Shown here one piece after another: positions 14,154-27,099 of a stretch of 64,000 nucleotides of DNA. A model generated the notes under the pieces. It did not search any database. It saw only the letters and a list, made by a program, of their open reading frames with translations, and had not been told where the DNA came from. Within the stretch, counting starts at the first letter, position 1. Every line of letters starts with the position of its first letter. The DNA is from Hymenolepis diminuta (lineage: Eukaryota > Platyhelminthes > Cestoda > Cyclophyllidea > Hymenolepididae). The stretch covers positions 1,581,449 through 1,645,448 of the forward strand of contig CAADRB010000008.1 in the NCBI GenBank assembly GCA_900708905.1. The letters run 5' to 3'. The translations under genes were made by a program, and so were the position numbers.

Positions 14154-14202
14154 GGGCCCTGATATGTGCTGCGTTTTGTCACCAAATCCTGCTATCTTCA
14201 AT

Positions 14203-14260
14203 ATGCTACTGCTCCTCAGTGTTGCTCTTCAAGCCCTTTTTGTTTACTTTGTCTCTGGGG
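14203..14260 (+). CDS. FST: follistatin exon 1: signal peptide
   Basis: The ATG is the first one after the TATA/initiator. It opens MLLLLSVALQALFVYF, a strong secretion signal. The exon ends in phase 1 at a consensus donor (G|GTAAGT) and joins GGC AGT TGC of exon 2 across an 88-bp intron. Confidence 0.85.
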
Positions 14261-16700
14261 GTAAGTATATTTCTGTGCATCCTTTAGACGTTCCGAAGTC
14301 TCATTATAAGTTTATTTCAATCCCTACCCTGTTCCTTCCTTCTAAAAGGCAGTTGCTTCAGAATGCGACTTGAAAATGGTCACTGTCATGAACTGATTGA
14401 ACGTGATACTAGTACTAGATTAGAATGTTGTCGGAGGGGCGGCTTCTATCATCATGGAAAACTGTCATCGGCAGTGTTTGTTAGAGACATCCTTCTTTCG
14501 AAATCTGGCGTTCCAAACTGCGAAAATCCATGTGAAGGTGGTAAGTAGACACTTTCTGTAATCTGATAACATCTTTGATTTGCACCTCAATATTTTTGCT
14601 TCTCGCTTACAATTTCGAATTCTGATTAAAATAAAACCCTCAATTAATACTTCTTCAAATATTTGAAACTTTACTGTCATCTTCTGAGTTTCTCTTGCTA
14701 AGCTGCTCCTTTTTAAGGTAGGAATTACTTATCTATTATGCGTGAAAGTTCGGGATTCATTTGTGCACCTCTTAAATCTCCCGTCTGTTGACGTATTTCT
14801 ACCAATTTAAATTCTATTTTTTACAATAATACATTCTTATTACAATCTAATCATGCTTTTCTGAGATCATAAATACCGATACTTGGAGGTTAGACTGTGC
14901 CATATAACTAAACAAATAAACAGCTCAGTCATTAATAGGAAGATAGAGAAGAACAGAGGCGTTGAAGAAAACAGTGCAATATGTGATTTCTGACAAAATG
15001 ACAAATTGGGCTTTAGGACCTGTCTTAGAGATAACAGCTCACTTCATGGGTGTTGACATACCAGGGGATATCGTTTTTCATCAAATCAAAAACCCTAGAT
15101 CTTTCTGACAGCTTCCATCCTCGCATTACAAAGACACTTGATATTTTTGGATTTGTCTAATGCACGTGGGTATAGCGCATTTCTTCGCATTATCTTTTTA
15201 GACTTTCGAAGTCAGTTATAACCTGGAAGTCTCCCTCCCAACTTCGTTTATTTAATTTTCTATAATAATTTTATGATTTTGCTTAAAATGAGTCTCTGTC
15301 ATCTCGTGCACCCTGCAATCCTCTGTTCCTTCTTCAATTTTAGTGATTAGCTACTTTTTTGGCTTTGCAGAGGAAACATGCAACAACGTAAGATGCAATA
15401 AAGAATTCGAGTGTAAATTAATAAAAGGCAAATCATACTGTACTTGTAAAAGTACATGCTCAAAAGAGGACTATGAATCTGGACCTGTATGCTCTTCTGA
15501 TTTCCGTATGTTCCGCAATCGATGCGCCTTAATTAAGGAACGATGCCGTTCCCTGAATTCGCTTTTCACAGAAATTCCATGTCCTCCAGCTGCTCACAGT
15601 TGCAATTTCAATTCAAATCCCTTGGATAATAAACCAGTGGTCAGCATGTTCTTTCCCAAATACCTTTTATAAAGTTATGTATTGCCTCACAGCTAACTGT
15701 TTATCCCCTTTTTACTTTATAGAAAGTATGTCCTGAAGGTAGAGTCTGTGTAATGCGTGCATACAGTGGAAAAACAAGCTGCGAATCCCCTGATCAAAGT
15801 GGTTTAAGCTACAAGTACTCCTATTACAAAGGTCAAATTTGTGGTGCAGATAACAACACATATACCGATATATTTGCACTTCGCAATGCAAGTCTTCGTA
15901 GGGGAATTGAAATCCGAATAGGATACATGGGTCCCTGTAGAGGTAAGAGCAAATATTGCTTACTATTTTTGTTGCATTTTGTCTGCATACACACTTTTGG
16001 TGTGTATATGTATAGTGAGTGTTTTGATGTGCATTTGCCTGTCTGAAGTTGCTGGACGTTCATTACCATTAAATGCATGTTTGTGGATATATAGGTGTCT
16101 GTGGTCATCAACGAAACCATAATGTATTCCCGCAGTAAACAACAAACAAACATTTCTTACCGGTCCTCTTAAGCGTGCATTTTCATTGATCCGGTTGAAT
16201 ACATTCTTGTCCAACCTGATTGAGATAATCAACAGATGTTTTCTTACTCTCCCCTTAGCTGACGCAACTTGTACAAATGTAAGGTGTCAGTCCTTACGTA
16301 TGACATGCAGACCCCATGTCTTAACTGGCCAACCAATTTGTCTGGACTGTAATGATCTTCCGCCAAATTGTAATGCCGTGGGTGCTTTTTTCGTCAGGCG
16401 CACAGATTATGCTATTCTGGCTCTCAATGAGTCGATGAAGGAATCCAGACTTGTATTCGGCGATCCCCGGTGGCATGGTAAAGTATTCACTGGTGGTTGG
16501 CCCGGAATTTGCGGAAGCAAAGGACAGTCATTCCCTAATACCTGCTTCCAACAGGTATTTAGCTGTTATGGAAAACACTACTATGACCTTGTTTCCAGTG
16601 GTTACTGTTTAGGTAAGTCTAACATTCTCTTTACTTACTTTAAAGTCTATTTGCACCAGATTTATGAAAGTGTTAATTTCTTTTTTGTTTAGCTGGATAG
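14203..16700 (+). CDS. FST: follistatin (six coding exons, complete)
   Basis: Secreted cysteine-rich antagonist of activin/BMP-type TGF-beta ligands. Exons: 14203-14260, 14349-14540, 15371-15639, 15723-15942, 16259-16612, 16693-16700. They join in frame to 366 residues, against 344 for human follistatin. Residues 1-19 form a hydrophobic signal peptide. Residues 20-83 are the N-terminal follistatin domain, starting GSCFRM and holding six cysteines including the CC pair. FS domain 1 is at about 87-156 with all ten cysteines. FS domain 2 (about 162-246) keeps only six. FS domain 3 (about 250-364) has ten, with a long insert. Introns are 80-830 bp, and all but the one after exon 3 are phase 1. 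The third donor is weak and could lie 3 nt earlier. Domain order identifies the family firmly; ligand choice cannot be read from the sequence. Confidence 0.9.
14349..14540 (+). CDS. FST: follistatin exon 2: N-terminal FSN domain
   Basis: Encodes GSCF...NGHCHEL...ECC...GVPNC, the cysteine spacing of the follistatin N-terminal domain, which contributes to ligand binding in vertebrate follistatin. Acceptor AAAAG|GC and donor G|GTAAGT keep phase 1 on both sides. Confidence 0.85.
15371..15639 (+). CDS. FST: follistatin exon 3: FS domain 1
   Basis: Acceptor TTTGCAG|AGGAAACATGC. The exon encodes EETCNNVRC, then a CTCKSTC linker and a Kazal-like half (GPVCSSD...RNRCALIKERC) closing at IPC; all ten FS cysteines are present. 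Its last ten codons begin FS domain 2. The donor is uncertain: GTG|GTCAGC (used here) or CCA|GTGGTC, 3 nt earlier; both preserve the frame. Confidence 0.82.
15723..15942 (+). CDS. FST: follistatin exon 4: FS domain 2 (cysteine-poor)
   Basis: Acceptor ACTTTATAG|AAAGTATGT, donor AG|GTAAGA, phase 0 in and phase 1 out. It encodes KVCPEGRVCV...TSCE...GQICGADNNTYTD...GPCRG. The Kazal core CGADNNTYTD is clear, but the two cysteines that normally follow it are replaced (TDIFALRNAS), and the two after the EGF-like half are also absent. Confidence 0.82.
16259..16612 (+). CDS. FST: follistatin exon 5: FS domain 3 with insertion
   Basis: Acceptor CCCCTTAG|CTGACGC, donor AG|GTAAGT. Ten cysteines are in FS order (ATCTNVRCQSLRMTC to SSGYC), but about 45 residues lie between the sixth and seventh cysteine, where vertebrate FS domain 3 has about ten. 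Confidence 0.82.
16693..16700 (+). CDS. FST: follistatin exon 6: last two codons and stop
   Basis: After an 80-bp intron ending TTTTGTTTAG, the sequence CTGGATAG completes Ala, adds Gly and stops with TAG. The protein thus ends directly after FS domain 3, without the acidic tail of the long vertebrate isoform. Confidence 0.7.
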
Positions 16701-19700
16701 ATGGACTGTGCTTGTTCTCAGGCAAAAATTCCAAGATGACTTCGAGAGAATATATATTGAAAACAGACCGACTATGTTTACATATATATTACCTCTATTC
16801 CCGATTTATAATATGAATTCTTTCCTATTTCTAAACTAACATTACTTGTCACTTCACTGTTGTCTTTCTTATGTTACATACCTTGAAGACTTTATTATCT
16901 TCTCTATCAGCAGTATTCTCAAGGTGAATGGGCACGCTTTCTACGAAATTTTCTGCATCATTATCTTCATTAAAATTGTGCTCGGTCTCTCAATGATATT
17001 CTCTCCTTCTGTGAATCTCTCCCACTTTCTCTATCCCTTCTCCCTGGTATTGGTATTCAAACCCCTTCCCAAGCCTCCCGTGGTGAATTCGTTAAACTAT
17101 TCTCTTATTACTTTGGTATCCACCACCAAATACATTCCTGTCATTCATTGAACGTGTCTGTGGAAGACTTTGTTAAATCTGTCTCAGGCTCATGTTATCA
17201 TAACCATATATACAATTTGACTTCCCTCCTTTTTCCCATCCTATTTACTGACTTGGGTTTACTGGAGATCCTTACTCATTTGATGTGCTTTTTGGGTCAA
17301 AACTTTCCTTTATTTTCCCGATCCCTCACAGACGCACAAATCTTCCCTATTTCCCGGTAACACACAACACCTCTCGAAACAAATCTCTCATGTATGGATT
17401 TTCTCCTCCTTTTTGGAATGAAAAACACTATTGGGAATATTTTTTGATACCTGAGACTGGTTTTGTCTCTCGCAAAGGGGTTAGAAAACACAATGTTTAA
17501 AACAACTTTTATATAGCAAAATTAGTAATAAAGATAAAATGAAATTTTATGATCATATTTTTATTGAAACTGACAAAATAAGTTATTTTATTATTTTAGT
17601 AAAGCATTATTAAAAGCTGCTCAGAAATGAGTTCCCTATATTATTTCTAATGCCCACGCAATGTAACGCAAACATGATCGATGAGGTAATAATTTCTTCA
17701 TTTACTGAATTTAAGTTCAAACATACAATGATCATGAACTTCAGTTGAAATTTTCTTCTTAATGTCGCGTTAATTTCCCTGATTAAGGACAGTGCATTCA
17801 TAAATTCTGTCCAAAGTGCTGATTTATCCATTATTTAAGGGATTAGTCACATTATTATGTTAGGATGCCACTACCCCGTCTTGTTTTGTTTCCCCACTAA
17901 TTGACCACTGTTCAGAAGATCGTAAAATGCTAAGGGAAAACATCTCTATAACTCCTTCGGGAAGTATATAAAATCAATCAACAATCATTTTTTTGAATAA
18001 ATTAATTTTGGCGTCAAGTATATCAGAACGACCTCTTTGAATCGGATACAAGGGTATCCTTTTTAACCCTACCCTAACGTGTAGTGATAAAAAGTTGGCT
18101 AAGTCATACAACACACCATTGCGATGACCTGCCATTCTACGGTCGGACTTTGGTATTAGTGTGACATTTGGTCCTTTTTGTAACTCCGGGTGCAAGTGTA
18201 TAGATACTGCAGATCTAAGTTGGAGAGAGGGAGCGACTGACTGACTGTTTGGGTAGTCGAATGAGTGGCTGGCCCGTTTTTTTATTACCCGTCGCATCGT
18301 TATTTCCCCCATCTAATCTTTCCTCTATCTTCCCAATGATTCATTTCTGATGCTAAGATTTCGTTACTGATATCCCTAATAACTTTGTCTTATTTCTGCT
18401 AACTATGGTTTAGCCGTAGAATGATTGGAATCAAATCAAATTAAATTTTTGGATTGTTCAAATGAATAACGAGATTGGTACGACAGTCAATGTGAAAGAT
18501 TTCCATCTGGTCTGCGGCAAATTTGTTTTAAGGAAAGTTTCTCTTTGGAGCAAGTTTGATGTTGAAATATCATTGTTCACATCGATAAGATGAAATTTAA
18601 TAAGAATGGTACGATGTTTGCATCGTGTCCTAAATTTTTGGGACTGATTATAATTTGAAAACCACCTTATTTATGAGCTATCTGCTAAAATTATCCGAAA
18701 TGGATCCTCCAAATACAGTCCTTTCTGTATTAACCCAATAAGACGTAAATAATTATAATCTCCTCCTCTAACTTTGGGTAGATTGAAGCTGAAAATTAAG
18801 TGGTGAAGGGTGGTCGGGCGATTAGTAGCTTAATATTGTGAACATCCCCGGTAGCAATATAAAGTTCGAATTATGTGTCACGGTGACGTCCAGAATTTCG
18901 GAATGTTAACTCTTCGTCAAAAGCCACTGCCTGAATTTAATTTTTCTGGCATTTTTCAATAACTGTGAACTTGAGACGCGTCCCGATTTGTCAGGGTTTA
19001 TGAGTTTGATTAAGTTTTCTCACAGGAACCTTTCAAATCAATAGTCTGGTAGGACTTTTTTAGTGTACTTTAACAATATTTTGAGAAACAGTCATTATTA
19101 TTTAGTCCATCCGACTATATTGATCAGAAAAGTGTTTATCAACGAAACCAGTTAGACAGAAAGGTATACAGCTGTCAGTATTATATAAATTAAATGAAAT
19201 GGTTTGAAAATTCAAAAAGTACGATCATTAAAATCAAAGAATTTCCTTCGAGTTCGGGTTCTGAATTTTTCGATCACAGTGTTCGAATATAAAAATGCCA
19301 TTATTATTATTATTGCTTTACGTTCTGGTTTCCCCCAAATCCTGAAGGGAAGAGAAAAAGTACTTAGAAATTTATCAAGATTAATGAATTTCTGACATGC
19401 CCTCTCTTGAAACATTAAAATATTACTTTTTGATCTGATAACTTGATTTCGTCCTATAACGATTTGAACTCGCGTGTCCTACATAATTAATCTGCTAACA
19501 ATGAAGCAGATAATTGGCATTTCTATATATTTAAGGAAATGTAGATATTCTATTTATAACTTCATCTGCATCTTCTTTGAAAACTTAAGTGAAGTATATT
19601 TCTATTTTCAAAAATCATCGGACTTAAAATTGTGGAGCAATACATTTTAATAATCTCCTTATTAGTCCAGAACCATATTCAGTGAAACTCATGTAATTTA

Positions 19701-21587
19701 AATATCCTTCCAAGACGTAATAAAACATGGGAAGATACCTATATTGCCCCCAAACACATACTTTTTTCCCATTTTCCATAGTTTTTGTCCTGGAAGGATG
19801 TGGACAAGTTTGACCTAGATCTTTGACAGTTGCAGGGCAAGAAAGTTGATCGACAACATGTCTTCTTTAACCTATTTCCCAGACCTGATTATTGCGCTAT
19901 AGCAAAACTTACTGGAGAAGAATTGTAAAATATCTTTTGTCCTTTTATTTCCTACTTTGACGGAAGGCGATGTAATTTCAAAGTGATGATACCGTGGAAT
20001 CTATTTTAGATTGGAGAAAATCTTGACAAATTGAGACTGAACTTCAAAATAAGATGCTTTTATTTTTTACTCCAACATATTGCATCAAAAAGCATTACAT
20101 TGTAAATTAGCAGTTCGTTTTCTAGACATGCAAGAAAGGCCATCTACAGGTGCTTCATTAAAAATCCCAAAAAACCAAAATTAAACATATAAAGATTAAA
20201 AAATGAATTCTAATTCGACGAAAAACTAGCAAGGATACAAAACGCAATGACAGCTAATTTCGCGCAAAAATTAGTGAAAAGCAGTGCTGTCAACTGTACG
20301 CAAGTGCTCAAAGGAAAGTGAACAGTACACTTACATTGCCGAAAAGATTTCTCTGCTGAAAATGTAACGAATTCGCAATGAATTTTAATTCCTTGTCGTC
20401 GCCGTTCAATATGTTGTCATCAAATCCCGCATTAAGATCTATCAGAATCTTTGGGTACTTTTAGGGGATTCATATTAAACTCAAGGAGATGTATGACCAT
20501 AATAAATTTCCGAATATAACAAGGAAACTCCAGCACATATTCTCGAATCTGAACTGAGAAGTGAACAGATAAAAGTCACAAATTTCGTCAACAAAACTAA
20601 ATTTTCTTCTCCAACTTTTGATCGGAAAGATATACAATCCTGTTCTCAGATACCTTAAAAAGCACATTGGTGGGATATGCTGGTTTTATTGAAATTCACT
20701 GTATCTTTGAGATCCATCGGCTGAACACCACTCAAGCTCAAAAGTTACTTCCATCTACCGTATTTACATGACTTAAATAATAGTTACCTATAATTATTTT
20801 GTTAAATGTCCCGAAGATCACTTACGTATCCACATCAAAATATAAATATATTAGCTTTTTTCACTTATCTTATTTGATAAGACAGATTCAACTATTTTTT
20901 GTCTATGGGGTCAAACTTAATAAATTAAAAATTGGTTTTACATTGGGAACATTAATACAATATATTATTTCCAAATTAAAAGTACAGTATATCTTCCTTT
21001 ACCTGAGATATAATGACCCTACTTTTGACAATTCATTTATGAAATTTAAATAACTAAGGCACTGTACGAGGGCATCTCGTTTTATTTATCTAAAACTAAG
21101 CAGTGTATATAAATTCGAAATGGCTCTAGAAGGAATGGAGATCGGAGCTTTAACATTTTAAGTTACTCGACAGATTAATTTTCGTACACAACTATGACAT
21201 AGCAGAAGCTCGTCCACCAGATATCTTCAAAAAGCCTACGATTGGGGAAATGCAATTAGATTCCACCTTCGAGTAGCAGTTCCTTAACTCGGAAGCTGCT
21301 AACAATCGTTTTATACGATAGTCCATTAAGAAAGAGTGGTGTATTTCTTCCACTCTAACGTTTACTAGTGGGAGGAAAAGTAAAATTAGGAGGTATTGGC
21401 TCTAAAACCAATAGTAGTGCTGTAGTTGCTATCGGTACCTTTTTATCTAATACTTTCACGGCTTGAGATAATAGACAATCTCTTGACAGCTAGTGTTCAA
21501 ATTTGCAGACCATTGAGAGACAGTTGTACTTGTACATTTGCGTAATAGGAGAACAAAATGCCAATCCGGGTTTCCCGCCATCTTCAG
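16701..21587. other. follistatin 3' flank and intergenic sequence
   Basis: The first part may be 3' UTR. A 112-codon minus-strand open frame at 17,974-18,312 matches nothing I recognise and lacks neighbouring exon-like sequence. Otherwise nothing specific is seen. Confidence 0.4.
17527..17532 (+). terminator. possible poly(A) signal for follistatin
   Basis: AATAAA about 830 bp after the stop codon is the first canonical hexamer I found downstream. A nearer non-canonical signal is equally possible. Confidence 0.2.
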
Positions 21588-21693
21588 AAAAGTCATGATC
21601 TATGAATTGCGCACCCAGAGAGCGGAATGGCCGACCACGATGGGTAAGTCCGGCTAACAAATTCTCAACAGCAGAAGCTCCATGATGCTACTC
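21588..21693 (+). repeat. tRNA-derived SINE copy, 5'-truncated
   Basis: It lacks a clear pol III head but carries GCGCACCCAGAGAGCGGAATGG (compare GCGCACACCCAACTGAGCGG at about 60,518) and then GAAGCTCCATGATGCTACTC, the 3' body motif. Confidence 0.5.
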
Positions 21694-24600
21694 ATCTGCG
21701 TAAGATAAGTTATGAAAACGGTTTCCTAAATCCGGAATTAACAAAATTTAAGACATTGGGTCTGTCTTAAGTGTTACAGAGTTACTTTTCGGTATAAGTT
21801 GCAAGATTTATAACAAGTACACGCCAAACTCAACTCATCTAACTCAGCCCACTGCTACTTAGTCATCGGACGCAAACGTGAACTATGTTAGTGACACATA
21901 TATATACGTGACTGAGGTCGAAGATGTCTCCATCGATGAAATATCTGACAGTTTTCCCTGTACTTCAAACCACAAAGTCCAATTTTGTAAGAATAACGAA
22001 ATTCATGTGAATATTTATGTACTTTATGTGAGTGTTCATTGAACTAACGTTGAATACAAGTGCAATATCTCTTTTATAAATAAAGAAACAGCTTTAATGT
22101 TTGATGATCAAGGAGTCTTGGATAATAATTCCATTCTAAAATTTTGACAGATTAAATATCTCGAGTAATTACTGATAAACGATTAAACAACCGAAAGTTC
22201 AAGCAGTTTATCCTATAATGCAATTGCAAATTATGTATAAATTAAATTAAGATCAAACTATTAAAAATTCGATGTTAACAATGAACATCTTATTCAAGAA
22301 ATGATTTCACAGACCACATACTATAAATCTTCCAGTCCGACAGGTATATTATATTATAAGCCTACATTCACCTGCTGCAGTAATGCAGTAAAGACACATC
22401 CAAGAGAGAGTAATGGGTCGACTGCTAAAAGTTCAAACCCGCCTCCCACCCCGTTACCGTCACATAGGGGCCATAAGACACTAGTGGGATGCTGAGGAAT
22501 GCATATATCTCACCTCTCCCTTGCGTCAAACATAGTCGTAATTCTTCCCTATAGGAATTCGAACCCACACACCTATTTCCCGCCGCTATTCATCTTCTCT
22601 CTCGCCGACCAAAATGGGCCTCGGTCGGTTGAATTAATCGACTGGCCACACATACATGCACAATTAAACAGAAATACGCATACCTACCTTTTGTATGTAT
22701 GTTTTAATTGTGTCTAGCCATTTGAATGGAATTTTCTTAAACCCCTATATACCTGTCTGTCTGGGTTGAAATTATATAGCAGACAATATTTGTCTACTTT
22801 TGCTTCCAAGAAGATGAGATTTTGTCTGGAAATAGACTGAATATTTTATTCTGTGGCCGAATCATGTTTAGTTCTATAGGTGCCGGCTCCTGTGCAAAAA
22901 AATTTGTAAGCGTTACAATTATGGCTCAATTTGGATTAACTCGAGTGGGATTCGGTAAGTTGAAATCTCGAAATTTGGTTTCATTCTGCAATATTGCCTA
23001 TTAATAGAACAACCTTGCTAGGATGCATTACCAAAAGCCGTTCTGTAACTTTAAAAATGGAGGAACCATCACTACCACATCTTTTAAACTTGGTCAAATC
23101 GCATGTCCACAGCCCTCTGGATTCAGATGAATTTGCACTGAAGAAAACCAAGAAAATACAGAAAATGCAAACCTGCGCTCTTGAATATTCTGACAATTTC
23201 ACTCAGGCGCCTTGAATGCTTAAATTCATATAAATGCTCCCACAATCTCAACAATGGAAGTTTTAAAGGACAACGGGAGGTACCCTTTCAAGACCGAAAT
23301 TTCCAATTTTCATTTCTCATTCCTCTACAAATACTGCATTTACAAACTCTCTTTTTTTTCAATCATTAAAGTTAATGAATGCTTATCACTGTCTAAATGT
23401 AAAGAGAATTTTAGAACACAAACTCGAATTTTTATTAGTATGAGCAATTCCCTTTCAGCATTAGCCTGCTTCGGATATAAATCTGACGGCCACTATATTA
23501 AACCCAGATGAGCACTGAAACATTTTTCCAGCTGCGGTAGAACTGCCAAGGTGAAAAATAAAATTTATTAGTGTGACAATAATTTTTTAAAGAGGTGCAT
23601 TTCACTGCAATTGATTGACTGCTGAAGGTTAACTCGTCGACGGAAAAATTGCCATTTTCCCACTCGTTTGTCTAGACCAACTGCCAAGATGTCAAGAGTG
23701 GAATGCGCCTGCAAACTTATCACCAGTAATGGTGACAGAACTCGCGGATCATCAGTAAATATGAATGATCATCTCCGAGGCAAAAATTGCATTCTCTGAT
23801 CTTTCCCGGCGTCCTATGGCTTCTTTTATGTAATTACTTCATATTAACTGGACAAAAGTTCCATATAATTAAACATCCAAAATCCTGCCACGTTATCAAT
23901 ACATTATGAAATTTGGAAAAGAGTTATTTAAATGAAAGTAATTCAAAGTATCATTGCAAAATTGCTTGCTCTTGTCAAACATTGTCAGGTCAAAAGAAAG
24001 GCCTGACCAGTTTGGAAGACGGCTGATAAACCCTCATTTAACATTCAAGGTTCAAATAATAGATGATATTTGGATTGGACTTCACAAAAGTTATTGATAT
24101 TTCAACTATTTGATTTTTAGAGTAGGGAGTCACTTTTAAATTACCCTGTTTATGGTTTCATTGTCATTGCTATTATTACTGTAACCAAAGACAAGACAAA
24201 ATGTAAACCTTTTCATTTTGGGAAAGGAGGGAATGGAGAAGTTGAGAATAAAGACATAGTTTCACTAGAGTCTTCCTTCATTTGATGTTCCAATTATGGT
24301 TGTAAATCGAATGCTTAATAGATGAATCATTGCTTCACTATTCAAAAATCGAATTTCCATAAACTGTTCCCCGAATTACTGAAGATTTTCTGTTCTTGAC
24401 GTCCACTTGAACAGTTAAGTAATTAAGACGGTTGGTCTTAGCACTTCAATTCATCTTTTTTCTTTGAAAGACCGAAAGGCAGAATAATGTCAACTTCCAT
24501 GATTTTAACTAATCTCTCATTCTTACTACCATTTAGAGTAGGTAAGTGAGACTAGCACATGTACCTTAAAAGTGACAGAACTCACTATTAGTTCATTCAA

Positions 24601-26156
24601 AATGAAATCATTTCTAACATTTTATTCAAAAATACCACTGGTATTTTGCTTTTCAAATCCAAAAAATGGTAGATCGAAGAAGGTAAATAATTCAGGCAAA
24701 GAATTTCAGCAGTAATATGCTAGGAATGCAATGCAATACCAAGTAAATCAAATTGCCCGACAAATTAGTGGAAAATTTAAACAAAGCTATTTGAGGACGT
24801 TCATAAATATCGGTATAACATTCATTTAGTAGATATTTATATGCTTTTGTCTAAAGGTAACATTCTATTGATCTAGTACCTTTGAATACCTCCGTACGTA
24901 AGCCATGATATCTAGGAAAATTAATAATTTTCGGTTTATCAACAAAAGCCTATTCGAAGCAACTTCAAACTCAGGTGATATATTACCTAATGATAAATGA
25001 AATATAATCATATTATATGAGCTTGAAAATTAAAACATGCTTTATTAAAGAATCACAGATAATTATTACTACCCATGGTAATTGAAAAGCGTCTGAGTAT
25101 GGGGTAATGCGACATTGTTCAATAAAGTATGAGACAGAGAGGGTCGGGAGGAGTAGATAGTGAAAGCATAGTACCAAGGGTCTCAATTTATTTGAATACT
25201 AGAAGGATGGAGTTGTCCTGATTTTTTTGATGCTCACTATGCTCTAATATTCGAATCTCACGAATTGACTCCAGTGATTCATGGGTGATACATAGCCACG
25301 ATATTCAAAACCTGTTGACGAATAGATTTAACTCCGTGTCTGCTTATACCACCTCGATTTATTTACACCTTATTACGGATAAGATCAGGTAGATACGACC
25401 CTTATCTTCCCTTACGTGAATAGGGATATTGTTCAGCTTGTCTTCCTATATTTTCTCTAGTTTAATTAATGTAAAACGATTCCAATTTTATTGAAATTCT
25501 TAGTTTTAACGGGGACAAAATCATTTAAATTTTAAAATTTACGTTTTTATTTAAAAATGACTGAAGAATGGCATTATAATGCTGTGTTAAGCTTTTCCTA
25601 CACTCCAAGATATATGATTAAATGTGGCTTGAAAATTTCATGCCAGTCTTGTTAAAGAAGAACCATCAGTAAAACAAAAAAGTGGTTTTAAAACTAAGCA
25701 AATCAGAGTAGTAAGAAATTTGGTAAAAATTTATAAATTACGACTCCATTGTCGTCCTGATAGATCTATTCATAGCTTAAAAGCCTATAGTAAAGGAAAA
25801 AAAATGAATTTTTCTTAAACTGTTTCTTTAAGGCAAATTTTAATTATTTAATAGATTTTTTACTTAAATTTCTATCTAGTGAACAAAGCTCGTTTTACTT
25901 CATCCAAGAATAGGATATTTCAAGCGTAAAGTAATATTATGGCCTAACGGAAAAGTTAATCCTATTCCGTAGATAGGGACATGACATAATCATCTATCAG
26001 CCTTAGTAAATGAATTCCAAATGTTTGACTTCGTACATCTGGTAGTTAAACATAAAATGAAAATTATAATGAGAAGTAAGATTTAGTGCTTTCAGTACTA
26101 CAAACTTCGGAGGGTGGAGCAAATTGGAAGGGTAAAATACTTGTCCATCTCAACTT
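21694..26156. other. intergenic, no gene recognised
   Basis: Only short open frames are present. A slightly GC-richer stretch at about 22,380-22,640 has two minus-strand B-box-like words (near 22,425 and 22,560) but no tRNA fold and no clear match to the SINE. Confidence 0.4.
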
Positions 26157-26290
26157 GGTCAAGCGCACGTTGGACAAATCAAAGGTCACAATATCAGTGC
26201 CTATTAATAGACATCCAGTGACGTGGATAGCCAACCGCATTAGTTAAAGGAGAGATGGCACATGAGTTACTCATAAGAGTGTCTCCAGGA
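26157..26290 (+). repeat. tRNA-derived SINE copy
   Basis: Collinear with the copy at 58,085-58,253 (opposite strand): GGTCAAGCGCACGT, then AAATCAAAGGTCACAATATC around the B box, then GATAGCCAACCGCATTAGTTAA. Confidence 0.55.
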
Positions 26291-27099
26291 TATCTTCTCT
26301 ACACCAACTCAGGTGTTCTGAACACTTTCAAGATTGGCTTTGAAAACTTACTCTTCGTGTAGGGTTGGGCTATATCTTCGATCTTAGGATTCAATCAATC
26401 TGAATACTTGGAGTTCGATTTGGATAAAAATAGGGATTATCTAGCTTTTTCAGGGATGGGGATTTTTCAGAATTAGTTCTCATTCACCTGAAAATGATAG
26501 AAGTCATAGATATAAAATCGCAGTAATTTAATTACCATTATTTACTATATTCTTAATAAAATCGTGTAATAAGGGTGTTAATTTATATTTTCACAGTCTT
26601 ATTCATAAAATTATTATAAAAGAAGGGATCTCTAATTAATTTGAAACCTAAAAAAAGCCAGTTCCTTTAACTCTCATAATTATATGTATTATTTATAAAT
26701 GATAAAGACATTAAAATGGTTTAATCATTTTTAATGGAATTACCTTTAGTTGTATAACGTAATTCAAAATAAAATACACCCTATAGAAGAATATGGAGTA
26801 TTAAAATAGGGAGCGTAAATAGAATAATTTTATCTCAATTCGTAATCTTCTTTCTTTACCTGTTGCGATTTTGGATCTTCTGCATATTCCAATCCTTTTG
26901 ACGATTCCGAATTTCAGTCACATACTTTAAAATATTAAGTTAAATATTTTCCCCAATCAGATATATGTAATATGCCAATAAAACTCAAAAATCCATTGGT
27001 CAAATTCTCTTCCCTTCTTTTCCAAACTCAGAACTATAAAATTATGTATATGTTCGGTCAGTATAAAACTTTAATAAATATTGCCCGATTATTACTACC
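26291..27099. other. intergenic, nothing recognised
   Basis: AT-rich sequence with no open frame of note. Confidence 0.4.

Noticed and set aside
17974..18312. 112-codon minus-strand frame
   Set aside because: No similarity recognised, no exon-like flanks, and the length is within what can occur by chance at this composition.
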